In this document: piece by piece, positions 1 to 5,130 of the stretch | How the letters are laid out: each line of letters begins with the position of its first letter | Numbering within the stretch: the first letter of the stretch is position 1 | From: Planctomycetales bacterium | GTDB lineage: Bacteria > Planctomycetota > Planctomycetia > Planctomycetales > Planctomycetaceae | Assembly: GCA_020050375.1 (NCBI GenBank) | Contig: JAGVKR010000454.1 | Coordinates: 1 to 5,130, forward strand | Length of the DNA stretch: 5,130 nucleotides | Direction of reading: 5' to 3' | Program-made: the position numbers and the translations under genes | The notes under the pieces: model-generated | Database searches by the model: none | What the model saw: the letters and a program-made list of their open reading frames with translations, nothing else | Told to the model about the DNA's origin: nothing

Positions 1-87
1 GCCACTCAACGCGGCGTCGACTGGCAAATGAAGATTGACGACGCCCGCTGCAAGCTCAAATCCATCTACCCGAAAATCAAGCTGTGA
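1..87 (+). CDS. C-terminal end of a transposase, probably IS630-type (partial at left edge)
   Basis: Frame 1 is open from the window edge to a TGA at 85-87 and gives 28 residues. They contain VDWQM, then DDARCKLKSIYPKIKL at the C-terminus. A short basic tail with the pattern 'W-Q/x-DAR-x-KLK-x-(L/I)YP-x-I' is, from memory, how many IS630-family (DDE, Tc1/mariner-like) transposases end. Such an enzyme would cut and re-insert its own element at TA dinucleotides. The catalytic DDE residues would lie left of the window and cannot be checked. The tail is in frame and intact to its stop, so nothing shows that the gene is broken. With only 28 residues the family call is tentative; any basic DNA-binding protein could end this way. 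Confidence 0.45.
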   Translation, partial: ATQRGVDWQMKIDDARCKLKSIYPKIKL

Positions 88-97
88 CGAAGCACTA
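1..97 (+). mobile_element. Possible right end of an IS630-type insertion sequence
   Basis: If the gene ending at 87 is an IS630-type transposase, the element should finish a short way downstream. IS630-family elements insert at TA, often inside CTAG, and duplicate the TA. A CTAG lies at 95-98, eight bases after the stop codon, so the TA at 96-97 is a candidate target duplication. The terminal inverted repeat would then overlap the last codons. The left end is outside the window, so neither the repeat nor the duplication can be confirmed. This boundary is inferred. Confidence 0.3.
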
Positions 98-154
98 GTC
101 TGCGAGGCGTGGATCCTGAAATCAGGAGAATCAGAAAAAGTTGTCGACGTCCGC

Positions 155-182
155 TTGACATGCCAATTTCGGCGGATAAAAT
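155..182 (+). promoter_or_regulatory. Near-consensus sigma-70 promoter upstream of the DUF1559 gene
   Basis: A perfect -35 box TTGACA (155-160) is followed by a 16-bp spacer and a -10 box TAAAAT (177-182, five of six consensus bases). An A/T-rich patch (AGAAAAAGTT, 133-142) just upstream resembles an UP element. Transcription would start near 189-190 and run into the gene at 370, leaving a leader of about 180 nt. Matches this close are rare by chance in GC-rich DNA, and this one sits in a gene-free stretch in the right orientation. No operator is obvious. Confidence 0.65.
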
Positions 183-369
183 TGGCCTACGAGTTGAGAA
201 TGAGTCTCAGGATCAATTTCTTGGGCCACGGTAGCCAGCCTCAGCCTCTTTTCAGGCCTCCTGCCAGCCACCTGAACCCCGTCCCCCCAGCCCCTGCTCG
301 GGCGTGGACGGGCCGACTCCCTGTGGTCGTCGTTCAGTGTTCCGGCTGTCTCTTTTCAGGAGGTCTCAC
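183..369 (+). other. Gene-free leader region (5' UTR) of the DUF1559 gene
   Basis: Together with 98-182, this is a stretch of about 270 bases without a convincing gene. It contains a small hairpin with stem TGAGA/TCTCA (195-199 with 205-209). It then becomes pyrimidine-rich from about 236 to 299, including a tandem CAGCCT (236-247) and the symmetric tract CCCC-GT-CCCCCC-AG-CCCC (277-294). It ends in the strong ribosome site AGGAGG (358-363), six bases before the ATG at 370. No riboswitch class or tRNA-like fold was recognised. An open frame across part of this region has no protein-like character. Confidence 0.5.
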
Positions 370-1260
370 ATGTCACGTTTGCGTCGGTCTGGCTTTACGC
401 TCATCGAGTTGCTGGTGGTGATTGCCATCATCGGCGTCCTGGTTTCGCTGCTCCTGCCTGCCGTCCAGCAGGCGCGCGAGGCCGCACGGCGCACGCAGTG
501 CAAAAACAATCTCAAGCAGATCGGATTGGCATTCCACAACTATCACGACACGCATAACGTTTTTCCGAACTACGAAGTCGGAGGGAACGGCTCGCTCGGC
601 AAGGCCAGCGCCTTCGCCGCCATCCTGCCGTTCATCGATCAGGGGCCCGCTTACAACCTCTACAACTTTTCACTCGGCAACAGTGATGCGTCAAACACGC
701 AAGTCGTCCGCCAGAACATCGTCACGTATCTCTGTCCCACGGCGTCGATTCGACGCCCCGTTCCGCTGATCAGCAGCGCGGGCACTCCCTGCGACGCCAA
801 CTATCGTGCGCCGGGGACTTACGCTGTCTCGACCGGCAGCGGGGATCCGTATGTCGCGCCGAACAATGGAGCGATCGTCAGCGCTGTGTCCGGTCGCGTG
901 CGGATCGGTGATATCAACGATGGGACGTCGGGGACGCTGATGGTCGGTGAGTCGGCGTGGAATTTTTCCGATTACATGTTCAATCCCCCGAGCCCGTGCG
1001 CCGGAACCGTTCGGTGGGGTTTCAGCTACTGGTCGTCTCCCTATCCGCTTGCGACGGCTTTCACCACTCAGCCGCCATTCAATCCAAAGGCGATGAATGG
1101 CGATGCGAATCGCCTGTCGCACTTCCGCAGCGATCATGTGGGGACGGTTCACTTCCTGCTGTGCGACGGCTCGGTTCGTCCGATCAGCGAGAACATCAAC
1201 CAGATGACGCTCGACGCACTGGCGACGCGCTCCGGGGCCGAAGTGGCCGGCGATTACTAG
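370..1260 (+). CDS. DUF1559 prepilin-like protein (type IV pilin N-methylation motif, H-X9-DG C-terminus)
   Basis: A 296-residue secreted or membrane-anchored protein of the planctomycete DUF1559 family. Residues 1-8 (MSRLRRSG) form a basic prepilin leader. The motif G8-FTLIE follows, with Glu13 at mature position 5, and a hydrophobic helix spans about 9-30. This is the classic signal for a prepilin peptidase. Next comes the family stretch [14 protein letters not shown] (28-41) and [15 protein letters not shown] (46-60). The block [16 protein letters not shown] (179-194) is typical of the family. The C-terminus has the H-X9-DG motif: His256, then Asp266-Gly267, followed by SVRPISE. The length is at the short end of the usual 300-380. 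The start at 370 is chosen for AGGAGG at 358-363 and because it gives the expected short leader; an upstream ATG at 304 would add 22 unlikely residues. A near-consensus promoter lies at 155-182. The family's molecular role is not established; a pseudopilin-like surface or secretion role is inferred. Confidence 0.95.
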   Translation: MSRLRRSGFTLIELLVVIAIIGVLVSLLLPAVQQAREAARRTQCKNNLKQIGLAFHNYHDTHNVFPNYEVGGNGSLGKASAFAAILPFIDQGPAYNLYNFSLGNSDASNTQVVRQNIVTYLCPTASIRRPVPLISSAGTPCDANYRAPGTYAVSTGSGDPYVAPNNGAIVSAVSGRVRIGDINDGTSGTLMVGESAWNFSDYMFNPPSPCAGTVRWGFSYWSSPYPLATAFTTQPPFNPKAMNGDANRLSHFRSDHVGTVHFLLCDGSVRPISENINQMTLDALATRSGAEVAGDY

Positions 1261-1342
1261 CGTCGGTCGACCGGTTCTCTGTTGTGTCGCGGCCGCGAGG
1301 CCATTGGTCCGTCGGCCGTGGGCGGGCTCGGCGCCGTATCAA

Positions 1343-1376
1343 CGGCCTTTGCGGCGATCTCATTTTGCGAAGGCCG
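1343..1376 (+). terminator. Stem-loop after the DUF1559 gene, terminator-like but without a U-tract
   Basis: CGGCCTTTGC (1343-1352) can pair with GCGAAGGCCG (1367-1376). This gives a 10-bp stem with one G-U wobble around a 14-nt loop. It lies between the DUF1559 stop (1260) and the lipoprotein start (1414). The run TTTT is in the loop rather than after the stem, so this is not a standard intrinsic terminator. It could be a weak or Rho-assisted stop, an mRNA-stabilising structure, or chance folding of GC-rich DNA. I see no clear promoter between it and 1414. Confidence 0.3.
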
Positions 1377-1402
1377 GCGTCGATCGAAGTCTTCAATCAA
1401 AC

Positions 1403-1406
1403 AGGA
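1403..1406 (+). promoter_or_regulatory. Shine-Dalgarno site favouring the 1414 start
   Basis: AGGA sits seven bases before the ATG at 1414, a good spacing. The alternative ATG at 1474 is preceded by TCGCCGGCGTTTA, which has no purine-rich site. This is the main reason for annotating the longer lipoprotein form. Confidence 0.5.
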
Positions 1407-1413
1407 CTCCATC

Positions 1414-1938
1414 ATGTTTGCTGCCAGTCAATCGGTCGACGTTCTCGTCGCACAGAACGATCGCCGGCGTTTAATGATTTCGCGAGTTCGGGTGGTGATG
1501 CTGCTCCTGGCAGGCGTATGGGTCACGGGATGTGGCTCGAAGCCGGGGCCCGCTCGGGTCCCTGTTGCGGGGACCGTTTCACTCGACGGCGAGCCGGTCA
1601 AAGCCGGCTGCATCCGTTTCATCCCGACCGACGCGACGAAAGGGCCGGCGGCGGTCGCGATCATCAAGGAAGGCAGTTACGAGCTCGGAAAGACGGACGG
1701 GCCCGTTGCCGGAACGCTCCGCGTCGAAATCGAAGCGACCGATTTTCAGGAATTCGAGCTGGACGACGAAAAGGCCTACGCCGCGCGGGCGGTCAAAGGA
1801 AAGTCCCCGCTCAAGAAGAATCCTATTCCGCCACTTTACAACCGCAACTCCACGTTGACGGCGCAATTGACGGCCGAGGGGAATCGGACGCTCGACTTCC
1901 CCCTCAGCTCGAAAGAAGGAGGCGCTCGATCGCGATGA
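1414..1938 (+). CDS. Small lipoprotein with a transthyretin/carboxypeptidase-regulatory-like domain
   Basis: A 174-residue protein that is probably lipid-anchored in the cell envelope. A hydrophobic stretch (about 25-38) ends in the lipobox V-T-G-C with Cys40, followed by GSKPG, so signal peptidase II processing is expected. The region PVAGTVSLDGEPVKAG (50-65), RFIP and GSYEL (87-91) matches the beta-sandwich 'carboxypeptidase regulatory-like' lipoproteins that often follow DUF1559 genes in Planctomycetes. The late motif IPPLYN (138-143) with N-x-S-x-L and the closing DFPL (161-164) are also seen in that group. The start is ambiguous. ATG 1414 has an AGGA site but gives a 20-residue extension before the signal peptide. 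ATG 1474 gives a canonical 154-residue lipoprotein (Cys20) but has no ribosome site. The pairing with the upstream DUF1559 gene suggests a shared envelope role, but the function is unknown. Confidence 0.85.
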   Translation: MFAASQSVDVLVAQNDRRRLMISRVRVVMLLLAGVWVTGCGSKPGPARVPVAGTVSLDGEPVKAGCIRFIPTDATKGPAAVAIIKEGSYELGKTDGPVAGTLRVEIEATDFQEFELDDEKAYAARAVKGKSPLKKNPIPPLYNRNSTLTAQLTAEGNRTLDFPLSSKEGGARSR

Positions 1939-2049
1939 CGAACGGCCCGCCATTCCGCGCTGATTTCGTTTCCCTCCGTAACGATGTGTTCGCCAATCCA
2001 CTTTGAATCATTGCCATCGCAGTTCCGCTTTAAGAACCAAGGAGACTTG

Positions 2050-3699
2050 ATGTTGACTCGTCGCACGTTCACTCTCTGTTGCAGCCTGTGGCTGCTGATC
2101 TCGGGCGCCGCCCAGGCGCATTTTCTCTGGGTTGTCTCGACACCCGACGACAAAACGCCGTCGGCGAAAGTCTATTTCAGCGAATCGGCGTCTCCCGCCG
2201 ATCCCGATCTGCTCGATCGCGTACTCAAGGCCGAAGCGTGGGCCTTTGGCGGCCGACGAGGCAACGAACCGCAAACGCTCAAGCTGACGAAAGACGGGGA
2301 CGCGCTGGTGGCCGAATTGCCCGCCGAGCAGCGCATGAGCCCGATCGCCTTGCGGCACACCTACGGGGTTCTATCGCGCGGCAGCGAGAGCTTTTTGCTC
2401 AAGTATTATGCCAAGAGCTATCCGCTCGCTCTGCCCGGAACGTGGCGTGCCGTGAACGACGCCGAACTGCTTCCACTCGAGGTCGTGCCGGCTTCAGAGG
2501 GTTCCGAACTGGCGCTGAAGGTCCTCTGGCAGGGCAAGCCGCAGAGCAGCGCGATCGTCACGGTGGAAGGCCCGGGCATCGAAAAGAAGCTCGAAGGGAC
2601 GACCGATGAAGCGGGCCTTTTCCGCTGCCGACTGACCGAATCGGGGATGTTTTCGATTCGAGCGAAGCACACGGAAGCCACGAAGGGAGAACTTGACGGG
2701 AAAACCTACGATTCGGTTCGCCATTACTCGACGCTCGCGCTGCGATACCAGCCGGCCCAGTTGAAAACGACCGCCAACGAATGGCCGGCCCTTCCGAAGG
2801 GAGTCACGAGCTTCGGGGGCGCCGTCGACGGCGATGCACTTTATGTCTACGGCGGACATTACGGCTCGGCCCATGAATACTATCGCGAAGAGCAGTCGGG
2901 CGATTTCTACCGGCTTGATCTGCGCGGCGCCGGACAATGGGAGCAGCTTCCCGGCGGTCCAAAACTGACTGGGCTGGCGCTGGTGGCCCACGGCGGAAAG
3001 CTGTACCGCATCGGCGGGTTTACGGCAAAAAACGCTCAGAGCGAAAGACAGGACTTATGGTCGCAGTCGGAGGTCGCCCGCTTCGACCCCGAAGCACGGC
3101 AGTGGCAGACGTTGCCATCACTCCCCGAAGGCCGCTCGTCGTTCGATGCCGCGGTCCTCGGCGACACGCTGTACGTCGTCGGCGGCTGGGAGATGCAGGG
3201 GGACAAGGAAACTCGCTGGCTCGAAACATCCCTGGCGATGGACCTCTCCGCTTCGGCTCCGCAGTGGAAGACGGTGGCCGCGCCTCCGTTTCATCGTCGC
3301 GCTGTCGCGCTGGCGACCTGGAATGACAAGCTCTATTGTGTCGGAGGCATGCAGGAAAAAGGTGGCCCGACGACGGCGGTGGCGGTCTTCGACCCGGCCC
3401 GCAATGAATGGTCCGAAGGGCCCGCCCTGATCGGAAGCGGGATGGACGGATTCGGCTCGTCGGCGTTCGCCTGCGGCGGAAAGCTGTATGCGACGACGAT
3501 GTCCGGATCGATTCAGCGACTCGCCAGCAGCGGAGATCACTGGGAGTTCGTCGGACAACTCGAGCATCCACGGTTTTTCCACCGGCTGTTGTCGTGGAAA
3601 AACGATCGGCTGGTGGTGGTCGGCGGAGCGCACATGTCCAGGGGAAAGATTCAGCCCCTGGAAATGCTTCCCGTTCCGACGCAGGCCGCCGCACGTTGA
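2050..3699 (+). CDS. Secreted DUF4198-like domain fused to a kelch beta-propeller
   Basis: A 549-residue exported protein. Residues 1-23 form a Sec signal peptide with an RR after three residues and a hydrophobic core. Cleavage after A-Q-A would leave a mature N-terminus HFLW (His24). Residues 24 to about 232 resemble the DUF4198 (NikM-like) envelope domain: KVYFSESASPADPDLLDR (40-57), FLLKYYAKSYPL (115-126), LKVLWQGKP (156-164) and TDEAGLF (185-191), then SIRAKH (202-207) and VRHYSTLAL (223-231). Residues about 245-549 carry kelch units: ALYVYGGH (263-270), KLYRIGGF (317-324), TLYVVGGW (373-380), KLYCVGGM (427-434), a degenerate KLYATTMS (478-485) and RLVVVGGA (520-527). Six units fit a six-bladed propeller. 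The start at 2050 is supported by AAGGAG (2039-2044) and the signal peptide; an in-frame ATG at 1984 would bury it. Relatives of the N-terminal domain are linked to nickel or cobalt uptake, but no transporter gene is nearby. Binding of metal or of a partner protein is inference. Confidence 0.85.
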   Translation: MLTRRTFTLCCSLWLLISGAAQAHFLWVVSTPDDKTPSAKVYFSESASPADPDLLDRVLKAEAWAFGGRRGNEPQTLKLTKDGDALVAELPAEQRMSPIALRHTYGVLSRGSESFLLKYYAKSYPLALPGTWRAVNDAELLPLEVVPASEGSELALKVLWQGKPQSSAIVTVEGPGIEKKLEGTTDEAGLFRCRLTESGMFSIRAKHTEATKGELDGKTYDSVRHYSTLALRYQPAQLKTTANEWPALPKGVTSFGGAVDGDALYVYGGHYGSAHEYYREEQSGDFYRLDLRGAGQWEQLPGGPKLTGLALVAHGGKLYRIGGFTAKNAQSERQDLWSQSEVARFDPEARQWQTLPSLPEGRSSFDAAVLGDTLYVVGGWEMQGDKETRWLETSLAMDLSASAPQWKTVAAPPFHRRAVALATWNDKLYCVGGMQEKGGPTTAVAVFDPARNEWSEGPALIGSGMDGFGSSAFACGGKLYATTMSGSIQRLASSGDHWEFVGQLEHPRFFHRLLSWKNDRLVVVGGAHMSRGKIQPLEMLPVPTQAAAR

Positions 3700-3717
3700 C
3701 GATCCGGGAGACCGCGA

Positions 3718-3776
3718 AGGCAAACCTCCTTTGCCTGGGAGGCTGGACGCAATCAACCGTGTCCGGCCTCCAGGCA
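3718..3776 (+). promoter_or_regulatory. Two mutually exclusive stem-loops between the kelch and TPR genes
   Basis: A small hairpin pairs AGGCAAA (3718-3724) with TTTGCCT (3730-3736) around the loop CCTCC. A much stronger one pairs 3733-3748 (GCCTGGGAGGCTGGAC) with 3761-3775 (GTCCGGCCTCCAGGC). It has 15 pairs, one bulged G and one wobble, and can extend inward by two pairs and outward by T3732-A3776. Both use 3733-3736, so only one complete form can exist at a time. It begins 18 bases after the kelch stop. No T-run follows, so it is not a standard intrinsic terminator. It may protect the upstream mRNA's 3' end, stop transcription with Rho, or act as an attenuator-like switch for the TPR-PQQ pair. 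Function is inferred; the pairing is visible in the sequence. Confidence 0.5.
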
Positions 3777-3871
3777 GGGAGCTTGCGCGCCGAGCCAACA
3801 AACCGCTGCCGACACTGTCCGCTGGCCGTGCGAGTGTACGATTCGAATTTTCGGTTGCCGAGGATCAGCCC

Positions 3872-4621
3872 ATGACTTCGCCTGAGGATCTGTTCCGGAT
3901 CGGCCTGGCGCTGATGAAGCAGAATCAACATCAGCAAGCGGAAGAACTTGCGGCGGTCGCGGTTCTCGATCATCCGGATGATGGCAACCTGTGGGAGTTG
4001 CTGGGAGTCGCACAACATCACGAGAGACGCCATGAGGCCGCTTGTGAGGCGCTGGAAACGGCCACCCTGCTGAAACCACTCGACGTCGGAGCGCGTTTCT
4101 GCCTGGCAGGGTCATACGCGGCAACCGGCTGCCGCGAATTGGCAATCTTCGTCTACCGCATGGTCGCCCACGACGAGCAAACGCCGAACTGGCTTCTTCC
4201 CCGCGTGGCGGCGCGGCTCGGTCAAATGGAAGAGTACACCGATGCCCTCGAAACCTGTCAGGCGCTGCTCCTGCGCGATCCGGCCCGCCACGAAGCCCAT
4301 TTCGGGGTTGCCTTTTACCTGAGTCGCCTGGGAGCGCCGCTCGACTGTGTGACCGAGGCGATCACGCGGGCGCACGAAGCAGCCCCCGAAATCAGCCTGT
4401 ATCGCGTGGTGCTGGCTTCTCTTTTGCATGAGCAGGGGCAAACCGAAGACGCCTACGACCTGTTGCGGCATCTGGCCCCCGACGCGATTCGCTGTCCGCA
4501 TTCGTTGCGACGCATGTCGCTGGTTTTTTGCGCGGCATGCGACCCCGAGCGGGCGCAGGAATGCCTCGATCGGATGCGGCATCTCGAACGACACCGATCC
4601 CCGAAAGAAGGAACTCATTGA
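3872..4621 (+). CDS. Cytoplasmic tetratricopeptide-repeat (TPR) protein
   Basis: A 249-residue protein with no signal peptide or membrane segment. It is almost entirely helical TPR repeats, which usually scaffold protein-protein contacts. Approximate units are 3-36, 37-70, 71-104, 105-138, 139-173 and 174-207, with a partial seventh to about 240. Typical TPR residues are seen in LWELLGVAQHHERRHEAACE (40-59), the region ending at LLRDP (133-137), and LLHEQGQTEDAYDLL (184-198). Nine cysteines are present (58, 77, 87, 129, 159, 208, 220, 223, 231), including a C-A-A-C pair near the C-terminus. The start at 3872 has GAGGA (3860-3864) seven bases upstream and coincides with the beginning of the first repeat. 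The frame stays open upstream into the kelch gene, but that stretch is arginine-rich and not protein-like. The stop overlaps the next start as TGATG, so the two genes are coupled. The partner is unknown; the adjacent PQQ-like protein is the natural functional associate. Confidence 0.85.
   Translation: MTSPEDLFRIGLALMKQNQHQQAEELAAVAVLDHPDDGNLWELLGVAQHHERRHEAACEALETATLLKPLDVGARFCLAGSYAATGCRELAIFVYRMVAHDEQTPNWLLPRVAARLGQMEEYTDALETCQALLLRDPARHEAHFGVAFYLSRLGAPLDCVTEAITRAHEAAPEISLYRVVLASLLHEQGQTEDAYDLLRHLAPDAIRCPHSLRRMSLVFCAACDPERAQECLDRMRHLERHRSPKEGTH
4608..4613 (+). promoter_or_regulatory. Ribosome binding site for the PQQ-like gene, inside the end of the TPR gene
   Basis: AAGGAA lies within the last codons of the TPR gene, with seven bases before the ATG at 4621. 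Together with the TGATG stop-start overlap it supports translation of the second gene by re-initiation and fixes 4621 as its start. Confidence 0.6.
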
Positions 4622-5130
4622 TGCCCGACAGAAATTTCAAAGCACTGATGACCGGCATCGGCGGTATGCTGATGGCCGTCGTGGCCGCGCAGGCGGGAGA
4701 CGTGAACTGGCCCGGTTTTCGCGGGTCGGGAGACAGTCACGCCGCCGCCGCGAATCTTCCGCTCGAATGGAGTGATGACCGGAATCTGGTCTGGACGCAC
4801 GAGCTGGCCGGATATGGGCAGTCGTCGCCGGTGGCCTGGAACGGCCGCGCGTTTGCCACCTCGGTGAAGGGAACCAAAAAGGAACCGCTCGTCGTTGTTT
4901 GCGTCGAAGTCGAGTCGGGCAAAGAGGTCTGGGTCAAGGAATTTCCGGCAGCGCAAACCGGCGAGCCGACCGACTACGTGAGCAAAGGGGCTCCCACGCC
5001 GATGGTCGACGGCGAACGCGTTTACGCCTTTTTCGAGAGCGGCGATCTCGTGGCGCTCAACCACACGGGCGAGTTGGCCTGGTCGCGATCGTTGACGAAA
5101 GACTTCGGTGAGATCAAGGGAAATCACGGC
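4621..5130 (+). CDS. Secreted PQQ-like beta-propeller protein (partial, runs off right edge)
   Basis: The first 170 residues are present and no stop is reached. Residues 1-25 form a signal peptide: a basic start, a hydrophobic core (MLMAVVAA), and cleavage after A-Q-A before GDVNW. The mature protein begins NWPGFRGSGDS (29-39), then LPLEWSDDRNLVWTHEL (46-62). This is the hallmark opening of planctomycete PQQ-binding-like (BamB-like) propeller proteins. Two blades are visible. The first runs from GYGQSSPVAWNGRAFAT (64-80) to VEVESGKEVWVKEF (95-108). The second runs from APTPMVDGERVYAFF (124-138) through GDLVALNHTGELAWSRSL (141-158). Such proteins fold into propellers of 7-8 blades and are usually about 400-450 residues, so well over half is missing. 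Despite the name, most relatives lack the residues needed to bind PQQ, and catalysis should not be assumed. It overlaps the TPR gene by one base and is probably co-expressed with it. Confidence 0.85.
   Translation, partial: MPDRNFKALMTGIGGMLMAVVAAQAGDVNWPGFRGSGDSHAAAANLPLEWSDDRNLVWTHELAGYGQSSPVAWNGRAFATSVKGTKKEPLVVVCVEVESGKEVWVKEFPAAQTGEPTDYVSKGAPTPMVDGERVYAFFESGDLVALNHTGELAWSRSLTKDFGEIKGNHG

Noticed and set aside
114..127. Inverted repeat TCCTG-AAAT-CAGGA after the first partial gene.
   Set aside because: The stem is only five base pairs and no T-run follows on the + strand, so it is too weak to call a terminator.
35..421. An open frame covering the promoter and leader region.
   Set aside because: Its composition is not protein-like, it has no ribosome site, and it overlaps the promoter and the DUF1559 start.
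1264..1297. Two 10-bp palindromes, CGGTCGACCG (1264-1273) and CGCGGCCGCG (1288-1297), after the DUF1559 stop.
   Set aside because: Short self-complementary GC-rich words are expected in this base composition. The two are unrelated to each other and have no loop for a hairpin.
957..2006. A 349-codon + strand frame running through the DUF1559 gene, the gap and the lipoprotein gene.
   Set aside because: It is out of frame with two recognised genes, is very rich in arginine and glycine, and matches no family. The real frames explain the same DNA.
2003..2034. TTGAAT and TTTAAG as a possible promoter for the kelch gene.
   Set aside because: The spacing is 20 bases and the -10 match is poor, so it cannot be supported.
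3837..3842. TACGAT as a possible -10 box for the TPR gene.
   Set aside because: No acceptable -35 box lies 16-18 bases upstream, and the TG is not at the extended -10 position.
3020..4033. A 337-codon open frame on the minus strand, antisense to the kelch and TPR genes.
   Set aside because: It is arginine- and proline-rich with no recognisable domain and lies opposite well-supported genes. Long antisense frames are common in GC-rich DNA because of codon bias.
1..5130. CRISPR arrays, tRNA or rRNA genes, toxin-antitoxin or defence modules.
   Set aside because: No regularly spaced repeats, cloverleaf-like folds, rRNA motifs or recognisable defence domains were seen on either strand.

Overview
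The window looks like a chromosomal stretch from a planctomycete. The strongest evidence is a prepilin-like DUF1559 protein with its H-X9-DG C-terminus, followed by a small transthyretin/carboxypeptidase-regulatory-like lipoprotein. This pairing is hugely expanded in Planctomycetes. The window also carries a DUF4198 plus kelch secreted protein and a PQQ-like propeller of the 'WPGFRG' type, both common in that phylum. Base composition is moderately GC-rich. All recognisable genes lie on the + strand.

Layout. Positions 1-87 are the last 28 codons of a gene entering from the left, most like the C-terminus of an IS630-type transposase. A CTAG at 95-98 could mark the end of that element. Positions 98-369 hold no gene. 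They contain a near-consensus sigma-70 promoter (155-182), then a leader of about 180 nt with a small hairpin and a symmetric C-tract. The DUF1559 prepilin-like gene (370-1260) follows with an AGGAGG ribosome site. After a 153-bp gap with a hairpin comes the lipoprotein gene (1414-1938, possibly starting at 1474). After another 111 bp comes a 549-residue secreted protein that joins an N-terminal DUF4198-like domain to a kelch propeller (2050-3699). Positions 3700-3871 hold no gene, but contain a strong stem-loop and a smaller hairpin that compete for shared bases. A cytoplasmic TPR protein (3872-4621) then overlaps by one base (TGATG) the start of a secreted PQQ-like propeller gene (4621 onward), which runs off the right edge.

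How the genes relate. The first three complete genes all encode exported products: a pseudopilin-like membrane protein, a lipoprotein and a periplasmic or surface protein. They may be one loosely spaced transcription unit, but the gaps of 111-153 bp leave this open. The TPR and PQQ genes are almost certainly co-transcribed and translationally coupled. I recognise no complete defence, biosynthetic or other named system. The points most worth checking are the competing stem-loops at 3718-3776, the DUF4198-kelch fusion with a predicted mature N-terminal histidine, and the cysteine-rich TPR protein coupled to the exported propeller.
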